Assembly (NCBI RefSeq): GCF_019090095.1
Contig: NZ_JAGQFP010000001.1
Coordinates: 1,895,001 to 1,959,000, forward strand
Length of the DNA: 64,000 bases
Direction: 5' to 3'
From: Stutzerimonas stutzeri
GTDB lineage: Bacteria > Pseudomonadota > Gammaproteobacteria > Pseudomonadales > Pseudomonadaceae
Numbering within the stretch: position 1 is the stretch's first letter; each line of letters starts with the position of its first letter. Position numbers and translations under genes: made by a program. Positions 10,501 to 17,563 of this stretch are shown here, piece by piece. Under the pieces are notes generated by a model. It was not told the origin of the DNA and did not search any database. It worked only from the letters and a program-made list of their open reading frames with translations.

Positions 10501-12063
10501 GTGAGCCAAGCATTGATCGCCGCGCTGCAAAATCCGGCACTGTACCCACACCCGGTCGACGGGTTCAGGGTCATCGAAACCCATATTTCCTGGGTGATCC
10601 TTACCGGAACCTACGCCTACAAGATAAAGAAGCCCGTCGATTTCGGCTTTCTCAACTTTACCGACCTGGCATCACGCAAACATTTCTGCGACGAAGAGCT
10701 GCGTCTGAATCAGCGCATGGCGCCGGATATTTATCTGCGCGTTGTGCCCATCACGGGCAGCAGTGATGTTCCGACGATCGACGGTGAGGGAACGCCGGTC
10801 GAATACATGCTGCAAATGCGCGAGTTTCCGCAGACACAGCTGCTGGCCGAAGTGCAGGCACGCGGCGAACTGACCGACGCGCATATCGACGCCCTGGCCG
10901 AGCAGATCGCCCGCTTCCATCTGGGCACACCCCAGGTTGCAGCCGAGCATCCGCTGAACAGCGCCGACGCGATCGTTGCGCCGATGCGCCAGAACTTCGA
11001 ACAGATCCGTCCGCTGCTTGACGAGCAAGCCGATCTACAGCAGCTCGACGCGCTGGAGGATTGGACTGAAACGAACATCGCGCGCCTGCAGCCGCTGTTG
11101 CTGCAGCGCACCCAGCAAGGGTTCATCCGCGAATGCCATGGCGACCTGCACCTGGGTAACGCCACGCTCATCGACGGCAAGGTGGTGCTGTTCGACTGCA
11201 TCGAGTTCAACGAGCCCTTCCGCCTGATTGATATCGCCTCCGATGCGGCATTCCTGGCGATGGACCTGGAAGACCGCGGCCTGAAATGCCAGGCACGGCG
11301 CTTCATCAACGGCTGGCTGGAACGCACCGGGGATTACGCCGCGCTGGAACTGCTCAACCTGTACAAGGCCTATCGAGCCATGGTGCGGGCCAAGGTCAGC
11401 CTGTTCCGACTGCACCAAGAGCAAGATCCGGTACAGCGTCGGGTCATCCTGCGCCAGTACCGCGGTTACACCAACCTCGCCGAAAGCTACAGCGCCATTC
11501 CGTCGCGTTTCCTCGCGATAACCCACGGTGTATCGGCAGTCGGCAAGAGCCAGGTTGCGCTGCGCCTCGTCGAAGCGCTCGGCGCCATCAGGCTGCGCTC
11601 GGATGTCGAACGCAAGCGCTTGCACGGCGAGCAGAACGACGCCCTGGCCACCCAGCTCGACGCCGGCATTTACAGCGAGCAGGCCAGCGAAGCCACTTAC
11701 GTACGCCTTCATTCACTGGCCGGCGCGGCATTGAATGCCGGTTTTTCCGTGGTCATCGACGCAACCTACCTCAAGCAACAGAACCGCCAGGCGGCCCGAC
11801 AGGTCGCCGAGTCGACCGGCGTGCCGTTCATGATCCTCACCTGCGAAGCACCGGATGCTGTCATCGAGCAGTGGCTGACCCAGCGCCAGACCGCAGGAGG
11901 CGACCCGTCCGACGCGACCATGGCCGTCATCAAGGCACAACAGGCATCTCGCGAGCCGCTGAGTGAAAGCGAGCAATTGCTTAGCCGGGACATTCGCACG
12001 CCTGAAGCCGGCAGCCTCGACAATCTGGTCAGTGTCATTCGCCAGCGACTTCCCGGGCTCTGA
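10501..12063 (+). CDS. Fusion of aminoglycoside phosphotransferase-like kinase and P-loop ATPase
   Basis: About 520 residues with two nucleotide-binding halves. The N-terminal half has a protein-kinase/APH-type core: ECHGDLHLGNA is the catalytic loop and LFDCIEFN holds the metal-binding Asp. The C-terminal half has a P-loop, THGVSAVGKS, and later Asp/Arg motifs like polynucleotide or gluconate kinases. Substrate unknown. AAGGA lies six bases before the GTG at 10501 but touches the ATG at 10495, so GTG is chosen. The gene is divergent from mrcB and stands alone. Confidence 0.85.
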   Translation: MSQALIAALQNPALYPHPVDGFRVIETHISWVILTGTYAYKIKKPVDFGFLNFTDLASRKHFCDEELRLNQRMAPDIYLRVVPITGSSDVPTIDGEGTPVEYMLQMREFPQTQLLAEVQARGELTDAHIDALAEQIARFHLGTPQVAAEHPLNSADAIVAPMRQNFEQIRPLLDEQADLQQLDALEDWTETNIARLQPLLLQRTQQGFIRECHGDLHLGNATLIDGKVVLFDCIEFNEPFRLIDIASDAAFLAMDLEDRGLKCQARRFINGWLERTGDYAALELLNLYKAYRAMVRAKVSLFRLHQEQDPVQRRVILRQYRGYTNLAESYSAIPSRFLAITHGVSAVGKSQVALRLVEALGAIRLRSDVERKRLHGEQNDALATQLDAGIYSEQASEATYVRLHSLAGAALNAGFSVVIDATYLKQQNRQAARQVAESTGVPFMILTCEAPDAVIEQWLTQRQTAGGDPSDATMAVIKAQQASREPLSESEQLLSRDIRTPEAGSLDNLVSVIRQRLPGL

Positions 12064-12097
12064 CCGAGCGCATCAGCGAAGGCATCACGTGCAAGGA

Positions 12098-12126
12098 GCG
12101 CCACCGCGGGCAGAACCCGGTGGTGC
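12098..12126 (+). terminator. Possible weak terminator hairpin
   Basis: Stem GCGCCACC with GGTGGTGC plus an inner GGG/CCC around the loop CAGAA, beginning 35 bases past the kinase-fusion stop. No proper T run follows (CTCTATAC), so termination would be weak or Rho-assisted. Confidence 0.3.
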
Positions 12127-12206
12127 CTCTATACTTGTACAGGTCCGCCTGTGGAAGTCGACCATGTCACACTGCGTTCTGCCATTAGGGCTAATGGACT
12201 ATCGCC

Positions 12207-12959
12207 ATGGGTGATAACGTCCGGCTTTTCTCGATTCGTCCCGACGATTACGCCCAGTTCCGCCCGACTTATCCCGAACGTCTGTTCGACTGGCTCGCCA
12301 AGCAGTGCGTGCAAACACGTCATGCGCTTGATATCGCCGCAGGCAGCGGTCAGGCAACGCGTTCTCTACTGACGCGTTTCGATCAGGTTTACGCTTGCGA
12401 CGCCAGTTTCGATCAGCTCACCGGCCAGGCGAACTGGAGCGGCGCCCAGCGTTTCGTCGCCCGGGCCGAGCAGCTGCCGTTACGCGACGGCGTGGCTGAC
12501 CTGATGGTAGTCGCGCAGGCGCTGCACTGGTTCGCAACCCCGGCGTTCTTTGCCGAAGCGAAACGAGTGCTCGCCGCCGACGGCCTGTTCTGCGCCTGGT
12601 GCTACAGCCTGCTTCGGATCGAGCCGACCCTCGACGCCGTCATCGACCGTCTCTACGGCGAAACGCTGGCCGGCTACTGGCCTCCTGGCCGTGCCAGCGT
12701 CGACGCAGGTTATCGAGACGTTCAGCCCCCCTTCACCACCCTGGTTCCTCCCGACGTCGCTATCGAGGCGCATTGGAGCCTGCCGCAACTGCTCGGCTAT
12801 CTGCGCACCTGGTCTGCGGTGAAGCAGTGGCAGCAATTCCACGGACGGGATCCGGTGGCAGAGCTGGAGCCCGAACTGACACGGTTATGGGGTGCGCCAG
12901 AGCAGCAACGCTGCATTCGCTGGCCGCTCCATTTACTTGCCGGCTATCCGGGCCGATAG
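12207..12959 (+). CDS. Class I SAM-dependent methyltransferase
   Basis: Probable small-molecule methyltransferase of 250 residues. Motif I (ALDIAAGSGQATRSL) lies near residue 33 and motif II (VYACDASFDQL) follows. A VADLMVVAQALHWF segment resembles the SAM-binding fold of UbiE/BioC-like enzymes. The C-terminal half (W/P-rich, PQLLGYLRTWSAVKQW) is typical of yeast-Crg1/YafE-type family members. The substrate cannot be told from sequence. The TfoX-like gene follows eight bases later, so the two probably share a transcript. Confidence 0.85.
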   Translation: MGDNVRLFSIRPDDYAQFRPTYPERLFDWLAKQCVQTRHALDIAAGSGQATRSLLTRFDQVYACDASFDQLTGQANWSGAQRFVARAEQLPLRDGVADLMVVAQALHWFATPAFFAEAKRVLAADGLFCAWCYSLLRIEPTLDAVIDRLYGETLAGYWPPGRASVDAGYRDVQPPFTTLVPPDVAIEAHWSLPQLLGYLRTWSAVKQWQQFHGRDPVAELEPELTRLWGAPEQQRCIRWPLHLLAGYPGR

Positions 12960-12967
12960 GAGCGATC

Positions 12968-13240
12968 ATGCACGACGAACTGCTGACGCTGAGAAATCTC
13001 GGCAAGACATCCGCCCAATGGCTGCATGCCTCCGGCATTCACACCGCGGACGACCTGCGCCGGCTTGGCGCGGTCGGCGCTTATCAAGCGGTCAAGGCTC
13101 GAGGCTTCAGCGCGTCGCGCGTGCTGCTTTACGCCATCGAGGGTGCACTGCGAGACGTCAACTGGAAGGAGCTGCCCGCTACGCTCAAGAGTGAGCTCAA
13201 TCAGCATCTGGCAAACCACGAACACCGAGACCAGAGCTAG
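12968..13240 (+). CDS. TfoX/Sxy C-terminal-domain protein
   Basis: A 90-residue protein consisting of only the TfoX C-terminal domain: LRNLGKTSAQWLHASGIHTADDLRRLGAVGAY and then helices ending in a short tail. The fold is helix-hairpin-helix-like. Full TfoX/Sxy proteins, which activate CRP-dependent competence genes, also have an N-terminal domain that is absent here. TAGGAG precedes the ATG by five bases. The gene follows the methyltransferase and precedes cbpA. Whether it has any competence role is unknown. Confidence 0.8.
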   Translation: MHDELLTLRNLGKTSAQWLHASGIHTADDLRRLGAVGAYQAVKARGFSASRVLLYAIEGALRDVNWKELPATLKSELNQHLANHEHRDQS

Positions 13241-13246
13241 CTCACA
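13231..13246 (+). promoter_or_regulatory. Candidate Vfr/CRP site upstream of cbpA
   Basis: The 16-mer at 13231-13246 matches the Vfr consensus core TGNGAWNYAGNTCACA at 13 of 16 positions counting degenerate ones, with a perfect right half (AGCTCACA). A TATATT -10-like box at 13285-13290 would put a start site near 13297-13300, so the site would be centred at about -59 to -61, a class I position. In P. aeruginosa cbpA is reported to depend on Vfr. The left half is poor. Confidence 0.35.
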
Positions 13247-13344
13247 ACCTCGACATGACGCGATTTACTGCCGTCAACGGCCGCTATATTGTGGACGCGC
13301 GCACTGCTCGATCTCTGCGAGCTCGCCTGTCAAGGATTGTCGTC

Positions 13345-14142
13345 ATGTATCTACTCGGGGAACAACCGGCGTACGCCGATCAGCTGATCAACCGCTTGCA
13401 GGGAATCCCCGCGCAATTGCTCGAAGGCCTGGCTCCTGCCGCAACCGCCATCGAGGTCAAAGGCACCGATGACCTCGAGCGCGAGCTGCCCACGCAACAG
13501 CTATTCGTCATCGAGAGCGGTTTACTGCACGCGGTGGTGGATGAGAAACCCCTGTTCTATCTGCAGGAAGGGGACCTGCTCGGCCTGCGCCAAGGCATCG
13601 AACTCCCCATCTGTCGCTACCGCAGCGACGAAGCCATCCGCCTGACCCCATACTCGCGCAGCGCTGTGTTTCAGCATATTCATGCCGATGCCCGGAGGCA
13701 GGAGCTCTTCACCCAGTACCTGATCGGCCAAACCGCGCTGTTGTCCGACGCCCTGGCGCGCCTCAAGCAACCTGAAATCCACCCTACGACCGGTTTTCAG
13801 CACTTCGCCGCCGGCGAGGAACTGATTCGGCAGGGAGACGATGCAGACAACGTCTTCATCATTATCGAAGGACATGCCGAAGCGCTCGTCGATGGGCAAA
13901 AGGTCGGGGATGTTCAACGCGACGAGATCTTTGGCGCCATGGCCGTCTTCACTCAAGAGAAGCGCAGCGCCACCGTTGTCGCCACCTCCCCCTGCACCGT
14001 GATGCTGATTCCCAAAGAGCAGTTCCTCGGGCTGATGCAGAGCAACCCGAAGATCGCCCACAGCCTGATAGAAAGCATGGCCCGCCGCATCGACCTGCTC
14101 AACAAGGAAGTGACTCGGCTGCGCCTACCGCTTACCGCATAG
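13345..14142 (+). CDS. cbpA: cAMP-binding protein CbpA (cyclic nucleotide-binding domain)
   Basis: Protein of 265 residues, best matched by CbpA (PA4704), a polar cAMP-binding protein whose gene lies next to prrF in P. aeruginosa. The N-terminal half is a degenerate regulatory domain. The C-terminal cNMP domain shows RQGDDADNVFIIIEG and the phosphate-binding arginine in KRSATVVA. The usual FGE of the ligand cassette reads FGAMA, so the ribose-binding Glu is missing. The start at 13345 has AAGGA eight bases upstream; the longer frame from 13255 is not needed. No DNA-binding or catalytic domain. Confidence 0.85.
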   Translation: MYLLGEQPAYADQLINRLQGIPAQLLEGLAPAATAIEVKGTDDLERELPTQQLFVIESGLLHAVVDEKPLFYLQEGDLLGLRQGIELPICRYRSDEAIRLTPYSRSAVFQHIHADARRQELFTQYLIGQTALLSDALARLKQPEIHPTTGFQHFAAGEELIRQGDDADNVFIIIEGHAEALVDGQKVGDVQRDEIFGAMAVFTQEKRSATVVATSPCTVMLIPKEQFLGLMQSNPKIAHSLIESMARRIDLLNKEVTRLRLPLTA

Positions 14143-14180
14143 GCCACCGAAGCCCCGTCCAAATTATTTTCGAACAGCTG

Positions 14181-14208
14181 TTGACGGGATAATGAGAATT
14201 GTTATTAT
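14181..14208 (+). promoter_or_regulatory. prrF promoter with overlapping Fur box
   Basis: TTGACG (14181-14186) and TATTAT (14203-14208) are spaced by 16 bases. A Fur box at 14188-14206 (GATAATGAGAATTGTTATT) covers the spacer and the -10 and matches the 19-base consensus at 15 positions. Iron-loaded Fur bound here would block RNA polymerase, giving expression only in low iron. Confidence 0.9.
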
Positions 14209-14213
14209 TAGCA

Positions 14214-14326
14214 CCACTGGTCGCGAGATCAGCTGGTAACTGGAAGCCCAGGCAGTCGGACTTTCAGGTTATCTCCTCATCAGGCTAATCACGGTTTTGA
14301 CCCGGCTTTTTGCCGGGTCTTTTTTT
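14214..14326 (+). ncRNA. prrF: PrrF iron-responsive small RNA (single copy)
   Basis: About 113 bases between a Fur-controlled promoter and an intrinsic terminator, located between cbpA and the chaN/phuW-like gene exactly where prrF1-prrF2 lie in P. aeruginosa. The conserved PrrF core is recognisable: CTGGTCGCGAGATCAG near the 5' end, then CTCCTCATCAGGCTAATCAC before the terminator. PrrF RNAs pair with mRNAs of iron-using proteins with help from Hfq and spare iron. Only one copy is present instead of a tandem pair. The 5' end is inferred from the -10 box. Confidence 0.88.
14299..14326 (+). terminator. Intrinsic terminator of prrF
   Basis: Eight-base-pair stem GACCCGGC/GCCGGGTC with a TTTTT loop and a following run of seven T. 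Confidence 0.93.
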
Positions 14327-14347
14327 GCCCGCGTGTAACTCAAACGG

Positions 14348-15229
14348 TCATTTGCCGTTTTGCCCAAGCGTGGCGCACAGATCCTGTCGTGTCTGGCCGG
14401 GCGTGTACCAGACAAAGTCGGCCTGCTCTGCCCGTATATCCTCCCCGACCTCTGCAAGCATCAGCACCAGCGCGCCATGCCGCACGGCGTCGGCCATGTG
14501 CAGCGGCACGCCAAGATCACGTCGCACATGAAAGGCGCCGGCAAAAACCAGTGCAGGCGTAGGGGCCGCCTGCAGGCGTCCGGCGATTCGATGGTCACGC
14601 TGTTGTTGCACAGCCAGCATGGCCGGCAGTTGGGTTTCCGGCAGCTTGTTGCAGTGCGATAGGCGAATCTGCGCAAGCAAGGCACGCTGCACCGACGCGG
14701 CCGCCGCAGGGCCAGACAGCCTCGGTGGATCACGGTAAATAGCCTGGATCTCGCTGCGATCCAGATTGGCCGAGAGCACGGGATAAGGCTGCGCCAACGA
14801 ATATTCGACCACAGGCGCGTACAGCTGCCAGTCCCATCCCGGCTGCCACCGCAGCGCCGCAGGCAGGTCCTCAGGCCACGCTCCTCGCCTTACTGAAGCC
14901 TGCACGCGCGCGACGCTGGCTTGTTGATCAGGATTGAGCATTTCCAGTAGCACGCTGCCTTGCGCACGCCGCTGCGCCAACGCTTCCAGCAGCCAGCGCT
15001 GTAGACGGTGGTGGTCGGGATTGTCGTGACGCTCGCCAACCAACACGTGATCGGCACCCGCCAGAGCGCTGACCAAACGCTGCGCCGAGAGGGTCTCGCC
15101 AGTGCGCAGATCAATGATCCGCCCTAGATCGGGATGATCGCGGCCCTCCGGGCTTTGCCAGGGCATCAGGGGCGGCACCGATTGGCAGCCGGCGAGCAGT
15201 AGCAGAACGACGAGCGAAAACGCTTTCAT
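14348..15229 (-). CDS. phuW: ChaN family lipoprotein (PhuW-like), heme-associated
   Basis: Lipoprotein of 293 residues with lipobox LLAGC (C15) and the ChaN/EreA-like fold motif HVLVGERHDNPDHH near residue 60. The second conserved part is at the C-terminus (VFAGAFHVRRDLGVPLHM). ChaN of Campylobacter binds two hemes, and PhuW closes the P. aeruginosa phu locus. The start is the ATG at 15229, giving a clean signal peptide; the longer frame to 15304 has none. It lies 10 bases after hmuV in an operon hmuU-hmuV-chaN, converging on prrF. Confidence 0.85.
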   Translation of the reverse strand: MKAFSLVVLLLLAGCQSVPPLMPWQSPEGRDHPDLGRIIDLRTGETLSAQRLVSALAGADHVLVGERHDNPDHHRLQRWLLEALAQRRAQGSVLLEMLNPDQQASVARVQASVRRGAWPEDLPAALRWQPGWDWQLYAPVVEYSLAQPYPVLSANLDRSEIQAIYRDPPRLSGPAAAASVQRALLAQIRLSHCNKLPETQLPAMLAVQQQRDHRIAGRLQAAPTPALVFAGAFHVRRDLGVPLHMADAVRHGALVLMLAEVGEDIRAEQADFVWYTPGQTRQDLCATLGQNGK

Positions 15230-15239
15230 TGATAGTTCC

Positions 15240-16007
15240 TTAGCGTGCGATGACCAGCGGATGGCCCCGCTCCGGGTGGCGCTGAATGAGCACATCGAGG
15301 CCAAATACGGCCTTCAGCGGTTCGGCCTGCAGCACTTGCTCCGGGCTACCACTCACCCTGGCGTACCCGTCGGCCAGCAACAACAGCCGATCGCAGTAGC
15401 GTGCCGCGAGATTCAGGTCGTGCAGGATCACCAGTACCGCGCCGCCTCGCTCGGCGAACCGTCGAACCGATTGCAGGATACTGTGCTGATGCAACGGGTC
15501 GAGCATGGCGGTCGGCTCGTCGAGCAGCAGCGTCTGCCCCGGGCGCCCCGGCCACAATTGCGCGAGCACGCGCGCGAGGTGGACGCGTTGCTGTTCGCCG
15601 CCGGACAACGCCAGATAATTGCGCGGCCCCAGATGCTGCGCATCGGCGGCCTGTAGCGCGGAGGACACAATGTCCTGGTCCTGTTCACGACCGCTGTCAT
15701 GCGGTAACCGACCGAGCCCGACCACCTCCTCGACTCGGAAGGCAAAATTCAACGACGAACTCTGCGGCAGTACCGCCAGGCAACGGGCTCGCTCGGTTCC
15801 GCTCCAATCAGCAAGTGCCCGCCCCTGCAACGACACCTCTCCCGCACTGACCGCCAGCTCACCACTCAAGGCGCCGAGCAAGGTGCTTTTGCCAGCACCG
15901 TTGGGGCCTAACACGCCCAGCACCTCACCGGAGGGCAGTTGCAGGTCGATATCGGTCAGCACCGCCGACGCCCCGCGTCGTACCGAGATCCGCTGCGCCC
16001 GAAGCAT
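15240..16007 (-). CDS. hmuV: Heme ABC transporter ATP-binding protein HmuV/PhuV
   Basis: ATPase that drives heme uptake across the inner membrane, 255 residues. It has Walker [10 protein letters not shown] at 34-42, signature [13 protein letters not shown], Walker [12 protein letters not shown] and the H-loop ILHDLNLAA. The C-terminal ERGHPLVIA ending is typical of HmuV rather than siderophore ATPases. Its start overlaps the hmuU stop (TGATG). Confidence 0.92.
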   Translation of the reverse strand: MLRAQRISVRRGASAVLTDIDLQLPSGEVLGVLGPNGAGKSTLLGALSGELAVSAGEVSLQGRALADWSGTERARCLAVLPQSSSLNFAFRVEEVVGLGRLPHDSGREQDQDIVSSALQAADAQHLGPRNYLALSGGEQQRVHLARVLAQLWPGRPGQTLLLDEPTAMLDPLHQHSILQSVRRFAERGGAVLVILHDLNLAARYCDRLLLLADGYARVSGSPEQVLQAEPLKAVFGLDVLIQRHPERGHPLVIAR

Positions 16008-17044
16008 CAGTGGCGTCCCCGCAACAACAGGTACAGAAAAAAGGGCGCTCCCAGCAGAGCGGTCACGATGCCGATCGGCAGTTCCGCCGGAGCCAGCAGC
16101 AACCGCGCCAGCAGATCGGCCAGCAACAACAGACTACCCCCGGCCAGCGCCGAGGCCGGCAACAGCAAGCGGTGGTCGGGGCCGATCATCAGTCGTACCA
16201 AATGCGGAACCACCAGCCCCACGAAACCGATCATGCCGGCCGCCGCGACTGCCGCACCAACACCCAACGCCGTGCTAAACACCAGCTCTCGCTTGAGCCG
16301 CTCCACATCGAAACCCAGATGACGCGCTTCGGATTCCCCCAGCAGCAACGCATTCAGTGCTCGAGCGCGGCGGGGTAGCCACCAGATTACGCCGAGCGCC
16401 ACCAGCAGCAGGGGCCATAACCGTGCGTAACTGGCGCCGTTCAGGCTGCCGAGATTCCAGAACGTCAATGTGCGCAACGTGCTGTCATCGGCAAGATAGG
16501 TAAACAAGCCGATCACCGCCCCGGCCAAGGCAGTCAATGCGATGCCGGCAAGCAGCATCGTGGAAACCTGGGTGCGGCCGTCACGACGACCAAGGCGATA
16601 CACCAGCGCAGTCACACCGAGCCCGCCGATGAAGGCGCTCAGCGACAGCAGGTAGGGCTCCAGCCACGAAGGGACGCCGCCTATGAAATTGCTGCCGACG
16701 ATGGTCACCGCAGCTCCCAGCGCAGCACCGCTGGACACGCCGATCAATCCCGGGTCGGCCAGTGGATTGCGAAACAGCCCCTGCATGGTCACACCGGTCA
16801 GCGCCAGTACCGCGCCCACGCTCAGGCCGAGCAAGGTACGTGGCAATCTGATCTGACCGAGGATGAGCTCGGCGGGCTGCGCGCGATCGCCGTCGAAAGG
16901 CGCAACAAGGAGCCCCCACAGGGCGTCGAGCGTTTCACCGAGCGACAGGCTGACCGGCCCCAACGCCAGGGACAACCAGAACGCCATTAGCCATAGCAGG
17001 CCCAGCGACAGAAACAAGGAACGTGCAGACAGTGCTGGGCTCAT
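16007..17044 (-). CDS. hmuU: Heme ABC transporter permease HmuU/PhuU (FecCD family)
   Basis: Inner-membrane permease of 345 residues with about ten helices. It has the BtuC/FecCD pattern, including [24 protein letters not shown] near residue 85 and [15 protein letters not shown] near 270. It pairs with HmuV. The periplasmic binding protein (HmuT/PhuT), the cytoplasmic heme carrier and the outer-membrane receptor that normally sit upstream are not here; the next gene is a divergent Rieske protein. I see no Fur box in the 130 bases upstream. Confidence 0.92.
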   Translation of the reverse strand: MSPALSARSLFLSLGLLWLMAFWLSLALGPVSLSLGETLDALWGLLVAPFDGDRAQPAELILGQIRLPRTLLGLSVGAVLALTGVTMQGLFRNPLADPGLIGVSSGAALGAAVTIVGSNFIGGVPSWLEPYLLSLSAFIGGLGVTALVYRLGRRDGRTQVSTMLLAGIALTALAGAVIGLFTYLADDSTLRTLTFWNLGSLNGASYARLWPLLLVALGVIWWLPRRARALNALLLGESEARHLGFDVERLKRELVFSTALGVGAAVAAAGMIGFVGLVVPHLVRLMIGPDHRLLLPASALAGGSLLLLADLLARLLLAPAELPIGIVTALLGAPFFLYLLLRGRH

Positions 17045-17174
17045 CAGGGACGCCGCCAGTCGATACTCGATGCGCAGGATAAGAGTCAGCCAAGCCGGCG
17101 ACCAGCGCTATCGATCATGCCTACGCCAAACAAGCCGCGCCTGGGCGATAATCCCGCAACGAAGGAGGACAGCC

Positions 17175-17498
17175 ATGTTTCGATTGTGCGCCGTAGCCGA
17201 CATTGCCGAAGGCCAGAGCAAGGGCCTGGACCATCACGGGCAGCGCCTGCTCGCCATCCGCAAGGAGGGCGCTCTGTACGTCTACGAGAACCGCTGCCCA
17301 CATCGCGGCATCCCGCTGGAGTGGCAGGCCGATCAGTTTCTCGACAGCAGCGGCAGCCTGATTCAGTGCGCGACTCATGGTGCGCTGTTTCTGATCGATA
17401 GCGGTGAATGCGTGGCCGGCCCCTGCGCCGGCCAGGCCCTGCGAGCACTGCCGGTTGTCGAGCGCGACGGCAGCGTCTGGTTGCAAAATGATCAATAG
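17175..17498 (+). CDS. Rieske 2Fe-2S domain protein
   Basis: Small soluble Rieske-type ferredoxin of 107 residues. The two cluster motifs NRCPHRG and QCATHG supply the C-x-H and C-x2-H ligands, 22 residues apart. It resembles the ferredoxin-like Rieske proteins of dioxygenase systems, but no oxygenase or reductase is near and the partner is unknown. AAGGAGG seven bases before the ATG fixes the start. The next gene, dsbD, begins 65 bases later. Signal peptide absent, so it acts in the cytoplasm. Confidence 0.88.
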   Translation: MFRLCAVADIAEGQSKGLDHHGQRLLAIRKEGALYVYENRCPHRGIPLEWQADQFLDSSGSLIQCATHGALFLIDSGECVAGPCAGQALRALPVVERDGSVWLQNDQ

Positions 17499-17563
17499 TG
17501 CGACGTTGCGCCCGGGCGACGATTCGCCGCGTTGGGTATCATGGCGTCACTGCACTTTGTGAG

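Noticed and set aside
17045..17174. Possible Fur box before hmuU
   Set aside because: A GATAAGAGT-like string exists, but no 19-base match to the Fur consensus comparable to that at prrF was found.
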